Assembly (NCBI RefSeq): GCF_029227915.1
Contig: NC_079884.1
Coordinates: 11,782,001 to 11,842,000 of the forward strand
DNA: 60,000 nt
Direction of reading: 5' to 3'
Source of the DNA: Hydractinia symbiolongicarpus
Lineage: Eukaryota; Cnidaria; Hydrozoa; Anthoathecata; Hydractiniidae
Below, piece by piece: positions 26,801 through 35,200 of this stretch. The notes beneath the pieces are model-generated. The model had not been told where the DNA came from, searched no databases, and was given only the letters and a program-made list of their open reading frames with translations. The stretch's first letter is position 1, and every line of letters begins with the position of its first letter. The position numbers were made by a program, and so were the translations under genes.

Positions 26801-29800
26801 GTCGTATTTAGACGATTATGTTTAGAGCGGAACATCGTGGTTTCATTTCCGTTTTTTTTATCGAAGTGAAATCAACCCTAAATCCATTATACACGATACC
26901 ATTACATACTTTTGAAAAATAGGCACCCAAATAAATTCCATGTTGTCTAAGAAAGAGCCTTTCTATGAAGGCAGCTTTAGTTGAGAGAAGTTGTATGGAA
27001 AGATTTTTGCTGTTGTTTCATTTATCTTTTTGTTAAATTTCACTCTCAACTCTTTATTCAGATACCCCGAAGAGCAAATATCCAGCCCTGTTCATCTGGA
27101 CATTGGCAAGCAGTATTACATGGAAGCCATTCATAAGGCTGCTACAGGCCTTGATCATTTAAGCATCGGTGTTACCTTGCCAACCGGATCTAATGAATGG
27201 CCTATTCCGAAGAAATATTTGAGGTTCAGACCAAAAGGTGAGTTTGTTTGTTTTTCCTTTCAATATTACAATCAGACGAAATATGACAGTCTTGCAGATA
27301 TTCCATTGGTACTGACATTTCCTCCTCTCGCCAATGTTGAGTTAATACGATGGAAATTATTCCAACCAAGCAACAAAAGGCAACTTTGGCGTTTCATTAA
27401 TTTTTTCCATGATCATAGTTCGACCACCATAGTTACGACCACGCCCTAAACATTTTATAACATTGCTTGGTTGCTAGGAAAAAATAACTTCCATTGGGGT
27501 TTCATACAATTCTTCAGGTAAAAAAAGACTTTATGTTATCCGTCACGACTTGACAATAAATTTACCCTTTTTTTTTAGATACTATTACATCACCCATCGA
27601 GGTTCCTTGTAATTACAAACTCGATCATCCACCTTTGGCAGCTACAGGGAAAAGCAAATCAAAATTAGAGGACCAAGACAAGATTAATACGGCACACGGA
27701 CTTAATGAAGTAGGAACAGTTCAAAATGACCTTGCAATACTAGGTAAGGGTTTTTTATTTGTTTTTTTCTTGAATTTTTCGTGAGTTGTTTTGCCATCAA
27801 AATGCTAGCATCAAGCTAGGATTTACAAAAAATATTTAGCATTTATAATATCATACTTAGCGTACTTAGATTTAGCGCAAATTTAATTTTCGCGCACTCT
27901 TTACGTCAATTTAGGTATTACGCATGCTATATTAAAAGTTTATAAAATGTTAACTTTTTCCTTCACATAAAAGAATCCTTTTCTGTGACCAATCGACGCT
28001 AAAATTTTTTCTATCTTGCATTTGCGTCGTCCAATACGAACAATCAACTGTATTTAATAATATGAATAATTTGATGTTAAAAAAAGTATTGCGTTACTTC
28101 AAATCAATATTATATGTGAAAGACTATTATTGTCGTGCAAGCAATTCTTCGCGCGACGGCTCTGCGCGAAAAGTAAATTTAGGTCATTAAAGGAATAATT
28201 GATGTGTTGCAAAACATTTTAGGTGAAGTTGACAATACTAAAGACATCGAAACGCTGCAAAACGATGGCATGTCATTTACCGGGGACCATAACAACGTCA
28301 ACGAAAATGTCGACGAAGAAACCATGAATGCTAGTACAAAGGTTAAAGTGACACATCTAGAGTTACCTTTTGGTAAAGATGATACCAATAGCGCACTTGA
28401 AGCCTTAAAAGTCATGCGCAAAATAAGCAAAGGTGATAAAAGTAAGGTGAAGATAGAGAAAAATCCAAAAGGAGCTGGCTTCACCTTATCTGGTTTGCCA
28501 CCAACGTTAAATACTGCTGAAGTTACAAAGATTGCCAAAGGCGTTGCTTCAGTTATCGAAGAAAGTTCAGGAGAGGAGCCTGTTAAAAACAAAGCTGAAG
28601 CCTCCAAACGCCCATCGAAGGGTGACTCTGAATCTATGAATGTGCATATGAGTGGAGACCTTGAAGCCGGCAGTAGTAGCAGCAGTAGTAGCAGCAGCGG
28701 TGTTGATCAAGCATTAAACTTACTAAAACGTCCTGGTACGGATCATCATGGTGGATTGCCCTCTCCAGGAATAGGTCTATATGGGATGAACACAAACATC
28801 AACCCAATGAGTGCGGGGATAGGCGAGGCTGGGTCCTCCCAAGGTGTTGGGGGAAGTAATGGTGAAATTAATGGTGATTTAGCTGGTGGCTTATCAAATT
28901 CAGCTGGCGTTGGTTTACCCACAGGCGCTGGAAGTGTTCCAATGCTAAATCAGCGTCCTGTTGCCACTGAACCGGAAATCGAATCCGTGAGCGTGGTAGG
29001 AAACTTAGCTGCCGCTCATATGGCGAGACTTAAAGGTGGTGGAAGTGGTGGAAGCGGGGGATTTGGACATATTGCAGAACATGCGAAGCCTCATCTTGGA
29101 ACGGTTAACGTGAATCATCCCTGTTCAAAGGTTTGCACTAATTTCGCTCTAATACCCTTACACCACTCCTGCCATAAACTTTGCAGATTCAAGAATTCCG
29201 GATCACTGGATGGAGACAGTATTGGCACACCTATAAGCGACATGTTACCGGGTTTACCATACGGTGACGCTCCTGCTAGCCTAACTACTGGCAACGCAAA
29301 TGGTGCAGGCATCCCGATTGGTAATGAGGATAATACAGAATCAACCGTTACTGGTGTAGCGCAAACTAATAATGGCTTAACAGATCTTCCAGTTTCGGTT
29401 GCCGGTTCTTTATCACCACCAAATACTGGTGAACTAACGATTAACCGGTTAACGGATTATGATGTATTGGATGTAGACTTAGAGGGAATAAACAGCCTGA
29501 AGAACATCGGAGCTGTAAACCAAGAGATGGGATTAGGGAACAGGCTTTTCGGACAAAAGTTAGCTGATTCTGATGTCCCAACAGGTTTAGAAGGTACAAA
29601 GTTTTTTGATTGTGCTGTTTACAAAGTTAAGAGAAGTGAGAGGAACTTTTATACTCGTGAAATAACCAAATTTAATTTATTTTTCCCACATTCCGCCAAG
29701 TTACGCACCAAAATCCAAATACACGCTAAAAAACGATTCTCCATCGCCACATTAAATTTGCGCCAAAATTTGTACAAATAAGATATTTTATATTTGACTT

Positions 29801-30091
29801 TCTCCTCGTTTAGACGCATCTTTTATCGGTAACCGGTTAAATAACGAGGCAAATGAATTTGAGAATTTAATGACTTTGAAGAAGAAGAAAATACCGGCAA
29901 AAGAAAATGCACAACATACATCCAAATTAATTGGTCAGCAAACAACGTGGCTGAAAAAAAGAGGGAGTGTACAGAAATTATTCAATCAACGGAGAAGCAA
30001 TATCCTGAAGAAAAAGAAAAAACAAACTCATCATTCTACAAGACAGGGCAATTGGATAAAAATGTCGAAAAATAAGAAAAAGCACTCTTAA
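5815..30091 (+). CDS. Giant secreted PA14-domain, polyproline and K/E-rich protein (34 exons, 2855 aa)
   Basis: I joined 34 exons: 5815-5872, 6266-8896, 10073-10153, 10346-10402, 10479-10505, 10665-10823, 10989-11114, 11219-11350, 11465-11617, 11733-11852, 11959-12090, 12535-12606, 12808-12858, 13945-14034, 14660-14740, 15617-15655, 16292-16366, 16564-16671, 17332-17538, 18309-18501, 18639-18704, 18784-18849, 19094-19401, 22410-22866, 23413-23585, 23951-24254, 24504-24629, 24900-25069, 25511-25608, 25860-26077, 27062-27237, 27579-27743, 28223-29593, 29814-30091. All junctions are GT-AG, phases match, and the total is 8568 nt with no internal stop. The start is the ATG that opens a hydrophobic signal peptide (MLYKCLVAAFILANLVLSHG). 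Domains in order: charged region (~20-897), Cys/Gly/Pro region (~898-1530), basic segments (~1531-1677), Asn-rich linker and three PA14 domains (~1680-2255), Ser/Gly-rich region (~2307-2763), Lys-rich tail. I do not recognise the whole; an extracellular structural protein is the inference. It could be two adjacent genes if one of the longer introns is a gap. Confidence 0.75.
6266..8896 (+). other. Exon 2: ~877-residue K/E/Q/D-rich low-complexity region
   Basis: One 2631-nt exon codes residues ~20-897 of the large secreted protein. After a short ordinary segment (NLLDPWDVHYTEPS, then ~80 mixed residues) comes an acidic run (DGDDDDDDDD), then about 700 residues dominated by Lys, Glu, Gln, Asp, Ser and Asn with almost no hydrophobic residues and no Cys. 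The last ~90 residues become more ordinary (VVLSQLKQLQSLAQ, then HPGTVKILKKLGEEHERQQF), resembling a small helical domain. The 3' end was placed at gatg|gtaaggct, the best donor in the correct phase; the frame stays open to 9033, so a later donor (c|gtgaaaat near 9002) is possible. The many short antisense ORFs here are shadows of this composition. Confidence 0.75.
9040..9130 (+). repeat. (TTTG)n / T-rich microsatellite
   Basis: Runs of tttg and tttttttg units in the intron after exon 2 of the large gene. The rest of this intron (to 10072) is AT-rich without visible features. Confidence 0.85.
10665..12606 (+). other. Exons 6-12: polyproline / Cys-Gly repeat modules
   Basis: Exon 6 encodes about 27 consecutive prolines after GCGGSMAAAA, and exon 7 has 12 prolines followed by a Cys/Gly segment (ASGHGCAGGSGPCGGGTGGG). 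Exons 8-11 share one plan: D-S-x-x-x-C-(T/A)-D-D-(S/I)-E-S-L, a proline block (about 13, 19, 8, and an Arg/Gln-interrupted block), R-H-R-C-S-(S/G)-G-G, a Cys-Gly motif, and a final C-A. Exon 12 keeps the start (DSNEECADE) but loses the proline block and gains EPCEDCTHALKSC. Polyproline flanked by cysteines recalls minicollagens, but there are no Gly-X-Y repeats. Later exons 13-18 continue the Cys/Gly/Pro theme. Confidence 0.8.
11115..12606 (+). repeat. Tandem exon-plus-intron duplications (five units)
   Basis: Exons 8-12 begin at 11219, 11465, 11733, 11959 and 12535. The intron sequence before each is also homologous: agaggaatagcctc, then tatttagattttgaaa-like sequence, an aatagg/attt stretch and a ..cgtagattca acceptor. 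Unit length is about 226-268 bp, except the last, which carries about 350 bp of extra intron. Exon and intron were therefore duplicated together, probably by unequal crossing-over. Confidence 0.85.
13859..17331 (+). other. Exons 14-18 region: Cys/Gly-rich small exons with long introns
   Basis: Small exons 13945-14034, 14660-14740, 15617-15655, 16292-16366 and 16564-16671 encode Gly-rich segments with cysteines (GGGGACGGGS, ESGGTNCKPP, GCSKGLKISVACD, GCGGGGGGGQSYKL, GGGAGGGGCAKE). All are in phase 1. The introns hold short inverted repeats (14153-14234), a gggagggaggga tract (about 14548-14566) and A-rich stretches. Confidence 0.7.
14153..14234. repeat. Short inverted-repeat element, CCTGGGGACGAGGTTG family
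   Basis: The left arm is aatctcgtccccaggtcttt, the right arm aaagagccctggggacgagg ttg, with about 40 bases between. This is one of the best-preserved copies in the window. It sits in an intron of the large gene. Confidence 0.75.
18309..18849 (+). other. Exons 20-22: silk-like Gly-Ala block and duplicated 22-residue exons
   Basis: Exon 20 encodes CCSACASGDAAGGG, a Gly/Ala repeat with GAGAGAGAG, and then EGYEKFISLGPEHCSR. Exons 21 and 22 are each exactly 66 nt, both phase 2. They encode related segments: L-R-K-W-E-K-G-L-L-S-G-H-K-K-H and L-N-W-E-N-G-L-L-E-H-W-K-G-R-K-H, which share W-E-x-G-L-L and a basic tail. They look like a recent exon duplication. Confidence 0.75.
18934..18990. repeat. 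Short inverted-repeat element, CCTGGGGACGAGGTTG family
   Basis: The arms are catctggttcccagcgct and gagccctgggatcgaggttg, in the intron before exon 23. Imperfect. Confidence 0.55.
19690..19780. repeat. Short inverted-repeat element, CCTGGGGACGAGGTTG family
   Basis: The left arm is caatctcgtcctaaggactt with attaggctttt; the right arm is aaaagcctaataagtcat followed by ggggacgaggttga. The arms pair over about 30 bases, giving a long hairpin with a ~30-base loop. Confidence 0.75.
20024..20140 (+). repeat. CAA/CGA triplet-rich tract
   Basis: Degenerate triplet repeat made of aac, aaca, gac and gat units in an intron. No coding role is apparent. Confidence 0.6.
21026..21078. repeat. Short inverted-repeat element, CCTGGGGACGAGGTTG family
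   Basis: The arms are atcaacctcgttcccagggc and ggacctggaatcaagattga with a short spacer. The right arm is diverged. Confidence 0.55.
21446..21530. repeat. Short inverted-repeat element, CCTGGGGACGAGGTTG family
   Basis: The arms are agctttgttctcagggattt and aaatgtcctggggaggaggttg, separated by about 45 bases. Diverged copy in intron 23 of the large gene. Confidence 0.5.
22410..23585 (+). other. PA14 domain 1 (exons 24-25) with N-glycosylation cluster
   Basis: Exon 24 starts with an Asn/Lys-rich linker that carries seven N-X-T sequons (NST, NKT, three NNT, NTT, NYT). The first half of a PA14 fold follows: GIWNGLSSKTIKAM, YGQRLYGYFVPPESGNYIFA, SCTDECKLSLSN. Exon 25 supplies the second half: ending with GGRTYFIEALSYHDSEDSPM, VGVRMPSGN and IPSQYLRL. 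The G-Y-F-x-P-P-E-x-G-x-Y-x-F signature, the cysteine pair C-T-D-E-C-x-L-x-L-S and the Y-F-I-E-A segment are typical of PA14, a beta-sandwich often found in carbohydrate-binding or adhesive secreted proteins. Confidence 0.85.
23951..25069 (+). other. PA14 domain 2 (exons 26-28)
   Basis: Exon 26 carries YDQLPDATIRNLISQRSFPD, then HRVSGYFLATETGKFKFFGS, and the paired cysteines SCPTGCRLYLSDDD. Exon 27 (WMSANSTDEPVTEDNDELLS...) and exon 28 (MKAGLYYYIEALQATKGDKL, MGVVQPSGK, FPIKRELLKQF) complete it. It is more diverged than copies 1 and 3, with a longer middle segment split by an extra intron. Confidence 0.8.
25511..27237 (+). other. PA14 domain 3 (exons 29-31)
   Basis: Exon 29 has the classic PA14 opening R-E-V-W-K-D-V-K-G-E-D-V-T-D-L and FPSIPNQ. 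Exon 30 has the core YGQRLKGYFIAPMTGDYRFV with SCDRKCELWMSS. Exon 31 closes with IGKQYYMEAIHKAATGLDHL, IGVTLPTGSNEWPIPKKYLR. This copy is closest to canonical PA14 domains of PKHD1L1-type and bacterial proteins. The intron between exons 30 and 31 is about 1 kb and contains a (TTTG)n tract just after the donor. Confidence 0.85.
26082..26116 (+). repeat. (TTTG)n microsatellite
   Basis: About eight tandem tttg units immediately downstream of the exon 30 donor. Confidence 0.85.
28223..30091 (+). other. Exons 33-34: Ser/Gly-rich C-terminal region and Lys-rich tail
   Basis: Exon 33 (1371 nt) encodes an acidic then low-complexity region: a run of about 11 serines (SSSSSSSSSSS after LEAG), several Gly/Ser/Asn-rich blocks and the only cysteines, arranged C-x3-C-x11-C-x3-C (CSKVC ... 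CHKLC, coding about 29122-29184). Exon 34 adds a strongly basic tail with KKKK and KKKKK runs, ending NKKKHS and TAA at 30089. The donor is gaag|gtacaa at 29594; the frame runs on to 29781 but the phase-matched acceptor at 29812 gives the longer product. Confidence 0.75.
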
Positions 30092-30144
30092 ATTTGATGT
30101 GAATACATAAACTACACCGACAAGTAGGATCGAAACTATTGGTT

Positions 30145-30150
30145 AATAAA
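30145..30150 (+). promoter_or_regulatory. Candidate polyadenylation signal of the large gene
   Basis: AATAAA 54 bases after the stop codon. A second AATAAA at 30273-30278 is an alternative. Confidence 0.45.
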
Positions 30151-30956
30151 TAGCGAAGTTAGAGCCTGCGCATGCGTACAAGTTATCGCTTCTTCACTTA
30201 TAAAGAAGTGCAACGTTGTAAATAGAAACACAGTGATTTCAAAATGGTATACATAGCTGCGTATTGTCGCGAAATAAAATAATCTAAAAAGGAATTGGAA
30301 ACCGAGTTGTTTACATGCAGGATTAGAAACAAGAAATGCGTATCAATCAAAGTCGAGAAATAAATCCATGCTAAATCATCAATTTCTTATTTCTTCATAC
30401 ATCGAAACATCAAACATTGATTTAGTTCGTTTGGAGATCGATACTTTCAAAAACTGATCATGAGCGAACACCAACATTAAATTTAAGTGCAGAAACATTC
30501 GCAAATAGAGGGTTTCGCAAATAGATGCTGCTGAAAATTTTCGCGATCAGGAACATTTGCGAATTCGCCTAGAACTCGCGAAACTTTTAACCTCGAAATT
30601 TCTGCACCTCAAGTACCTTTATTAACCATTCGCGAAATTAAATCACCGCAAAATTGAGCCAAACTTCCTATTCGCTAAATTTAATTTACGCAAAATTTTC
30701 TCGGCAAAGTAATTAGCGAATATTTAAAAAATAATTTACTGACAGGTTTTAATTTTTACATATACTATTTATATTATACAATAATTGTATGTATATGACT
30801 TATATCACCTAAACACGGTCCACACATACCATGCATGGATTACGTCATATATATTTTTGTATATAATATTAAACTAACTTGTTTTTAATACACCTGTTAC
30901 TAACATTCACTACAAGCCTCTTTTTATGTTAACATGGTGAAATTTTCAAAGATGTA
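30151..30956. other. Intergenic / 3' flank, no gene seen
   Basis: AT-rich, with many tcgcgaaatt/ttcgcaaat-type words also seen elsewhere in the window, which suggests old dispersed repeats. No coding potential. Confidence 0.5.
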
Positions 30957-31209
30957 TTTGTGGCGTGTGGCTTAGTGGTAATGGAGTTCGCTTCGTAATC
31001 CGTCCGTGGTTCGGTCCACAGCTCGGGCTTGTTTAGCAAGTGTCTTCATCACAGCTACGGGTCAACCCATGCCTTGTTAGGGAAATTGGGTAGGTAATGC
31101 AGGTGTATACATTCAGAACACAGGACCCACACTGATAACAGTGTTTCCAGCACTGAAGTGGCTTTATCCTGTATAAATATTTGGAATAATAATAATAATA
31201 ATAATAATA
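30957..31209 (+). mobile_element. tRNA-derived SINE with (AAT)n tail
   Basis: The head has an A-box-like tggcttagtggtaatgg and, about 40 bases on, a B-box-like ggttcggtcc. A ~170-bp tRNA-unrelated body follows, and the element ends in about eight taa/aat units (31185-31209). Head, body and simple-repeat tail are the hallmark layout of a SINE. I see no clear target duplication. Confidence 0.7.
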
Positions 31210-32232
31210 CAAATTTGCTGTAAATATAAACATTACTAAATCTATTAAAAGACGGACCAACGGTCCCGTCCTTCGTAAGAACCTCCGAGCGTCAGTAAAA
31301 AATCTCTGCCCTATACATTTTACTTTCGTAACATTAATGACTTTGTATATTATTTGTATACTTCAGCGAGTAAAGCATACTTTAGCGCGTGAAGTAGATT
31401 GCGTCGAGTTACTCGCACCTTATCGGAAAAAATCCTGTCACCTTCCCCAACAAAATTCAAAAATCGCTATATTACGCACTATCGTTATAATAATGTTAAA
31501 AAAAATCAAGTTTGTACAAATAATTCATTTTAAGACTTTAAATTTTGAAATTTAGAAGAAGTGTAAAGGTGAAATAAATTTAATGTTTAGCTTACTTATA
31601 AAATTAAAGCCTATATTTGTAGCTCTGCGATAAGTCACATAGTCAATGTTCACACGTTGCGGATAGGTCTAATTTCGTACCGAATTGGGTGTCTGTCCAC
31701 ACGAAATTCGGCCTATTCGATAAGCGAACGGAATGATTTCGCTCCGATACTGAAACGGTATCGTGTAAACAAAAGCATCGAAACAAGCTGAACAAAAGCT
31801 CATATTTTTACTTGATTTATTACAAGAAGTAATAAGAATCTAACTTGGAAACTATCAGGAAAAATGACTAATTTAGAGGATCATAAGCTTCGCCAGGCTA
31901 AAAGTGTTTCATAATTAACTTATTCACAGACCAAAGACTTGTACAGAATGAAATCTTTGAGAACAACGAAGACTATTTGGTGAACAAATTTATTGAAATG
32001 GTGTCGACTACAATGCGGCACAACTCAAGACAACAAAATACGTAGAAATTGGGCTCTTTGTCTTCTTTATATTTAAGTTACTTGAGCAACATAACTTACT
32101 TCATTAAGTTTCTATCACTCTGAAATTACAAATATTAAGTACCTGTAAATCAACACAAGCTAGTAACGAACAAATTTCGCTGCATCCTTTCGTAGTATCA
32201 TTTCCTAACTTTGGAATTTCGGTTACCGTAGT
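31210..32232. other. Intergenic between convergent genes
   Basis: No gene supported. It holds the 3' flank of the minus-strand ORC5 gene. Confidence 0.5.
31989..31994 (-). promoter_or_regulatory. Candidate polyadenylation signal of ORC5
   Basis: TTTATT on the plus strand reads AATAAA on the minus strand, about 240 bases after the ORC5 stop codon. Confidence 0.35.
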
Positions 32233-35200
32233 TTACGTATCGTGCAAGTATTGTACAACATCTAACTCGACTTGCTTGCCCACAGAAATTGCTAATTCTA
32301 ACGGAATAACGCATTTGTATTTGGGCACATCTATTTGATCATCTGCCGAAGCTTTGGTAAGCAAGTTTAACGTGATCAACGTGGATAACTGAGACAAAAT
32401 ATTTGATGATGTACTCGCGCCACCTTCTGCGATGCTGTAAAATATGGCCATTAGACGATCTATTGAAAAGACCTTTGGGCCTATAATGAGAAGGTATTTT
32501 AATGTTTCTTAATTTAAACTTTGAAAGAATGCCTATTTTTATATCTCTAGTATAAAACGTCGAAATCCTAATAAACAAGAATTCAAATCTTTGAGCACTA
32601 AAATTTGAGGAATGAAATTAAAATATTTTAAAAAGAATAAAATTACGCGAATGACTTTCTCTCGTAAATGAAATTATTTGAACGGATCACAAAATTTGTT
32701 GATTCTTGAAAATTTTCTTCCCTCAAAATAGAAAAGCTTGCCGGTAGCCCGTGACAAAGTCCGCCCGTCCCTTACATTGCATTTTCTATTTCGTGTGTCC
32801 GTAGCATGGCTATAAAATCGCGCAGAGATGGACACCGGATAGAAAGGTACATTTCAAGTAAACAGCACAAGAAGCGATGAGAAAAAAAAACAATATTCAA
32901 AAAAGAACGTGTCTATCATAGCAGTATTAAAGTAAAAAGGGGGGAAATTGAATAATTTGCATGTAAAAGTTTCAGAGTTTGTTCATTACATATTGACTTT
33001 TGGATTTCTCCTCTCCTCCACTTAAATAATTGCCTCTCCGTATAGAAGCCCTAAAACTTAATTAATCAACACAGTACAATATTTAAATATTGGGCGTCAG
33101 TTAAAAATCCAACAGACGGTTCATGTAATTTTTTTACGTAACTTACCTAAGAACTTCTTATCAACTTTTTTCGCGGCTTTAATTGAAGATTTTGCCTTGT
33201 TACTGAGCTTCCCCATCGTTCTCTTGGCGAAATACCTACGATCTGTAGTGGCGGGATTATAGGAAGCAAAATAAGCAGCAAGAAGGAGATATTTTGAGTA
33301 ATATGGTAGCTCTACTTGCGCGGCTGGTTTATCTATACAAAAGAATTTAAATATTATTTGAATATAAGAGTCTAAACATAATATAATCCAATATATTTTT
33401 AAGCTTTTGGCTAAAATAGGACATTCAAAGGATAATTTTATTTTGTGCTTCAGCTTTGCAAGATAGGGTGGAAGGATAACATTAAAGTGATGCTGACATA
33501 AATACATTTCATAATTATTTGATTATAATTTTTGCCATTCGCGAAATTAAATTCCAGCGAAATTAAAAAAGTCGTGATTCGCAAACATTTCTTTTCGCAA
33601 ATTTTAATTTCTAATAAGTATTTTATATTAAAACCAACACAACGACGTATTGCTTATCAAGCCACTAACTTGAATTAATTATAATCACTGAATAAGACCA
33701 TGGTTTCAACTCAAACCCTATCACAAATGACGCGGAATTTAAAAAAGGGGTCTCTAAGAGGAAAAGGGAAATCATCTTTTAACTCAAATGGTGTGGGGCA
33801 TTTATTCGTGAGGCAGGGCGTTTTCAAAGCTTCTTAAAGCGGGGGACATTTAGTCGAAGTATTATAGTATTTTTTCTCGTGGGTGGTCACATTTAGAGTG
33901 CGGCATCTCAGTACTCTTAGCTAACGCCCTTTATGTGATCGCAAACAACAAAGAAGGAAATAAAGCATTTTGCTGATTATGCATACAAAGAACCTTCTCG
34001 AATTACATAACCAGTCATTTAGTTTAGTTGAAGTAAATGTCCTTGAAATAAAATAAGGTTACAATAGCATCGTCTGCCTCTTTCCTCCTTACAGCAAGAT
34101 TCACACTTTATGCGTTCTTTTTTAGAAAATGAGCAAAATTTAATTTTTGACGAATAGGAACTTTTAAAAACATTCATACCGCTATGAACTTTCACTTGTT
34201 GCATTTTCTCCCACTGTGAACTGGGCACTTCACGCAGATAAACTTTTTGTAGAGTTTTCCGCAAGTGTGGAACAATGCATTGCCATAACTTTCGTACTTC
34301 GTGTTCTTGAATTTCACCGTTCGTTATTGGTTCGCAATACTTTGAAAAATTGATGATTGCCTTAAAACACGACAGACACAAGAGTAAATTTAACCTTCCT
34401 AAAACTTCCGTGAACGCCCTTAGGATTTAATCTCTCCAAAAACACTAATAAAGCTTTCACAGCATTTACACGTTCCTAATCCGAGTTTTACACTAAAACC
34501 TGTCTACTGAATTTGTTACTTAAAAAGAAAGTTTACCGCCCTAACGGATTACATCATTAAGGGCGTCCCTCCCTTCCCCTTATTTTTAAATGCCACAATT
34601 TAAAATAGTCGTCAGTGGCTCCAAATAAACCGATAACACTCCACTGATTACTGAAGTGAAACTCCAGCACTTCAGCACCACATGGAATTAAACGTATTTC
34701 ACTAACAGCTGGCATTCAGCTAAAAGGAACGAAAAATAACTTTAATTTTGTCTCTCAACCCATGCACTGCTTTGATAAACGAACAAAAGGTGTTAAAATT
34801 TTGAGTAACAAAACAATAACTTACAAGATGTCGTAATTCATTCAGATCTCTACAAATGCTGAAAAACACATCCAAGATAATATGACAATATGTCGAATAA
34901 AACTCTTTCGTTTTTTCTTTAGGACAATCTAATGCCATAATGGTTTCTAACTCAACTTTGGTGTAATCACTGAAATGAACTTTAAAAGGCTCATACAAAC
35001 CAGACGTAGTCAAGAACTTCTCAAAGACAATACCACTGATGAGCACCACACAAATATTCAAAGAAGTTAATTCCGACAAACGTAAAAACGCAGGTAGAAG
35101 ATGTTGATCCATAGTTCGTAAGCGTTCAGCTTGGTCAAAAACAATAAAGAACTTGTTCTGATTGTTCTCAAATACTGTTGCTTGCTTCAAAAGTCTGCAG

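Noticed and set aside
26991-27061. Separate gene starting at 26991 with a hydrophobic N-terminus
   Set aside because: The frame upstream of 27062 is intron; PA14 homology begins after the acceptor and phase matches exon 30.
30957-31030. Functional tRNA gene
   Set aside because: A- and B-box-like sequences are present, but acceptor and anticodon stems do not pair; SINE layout explains it better.
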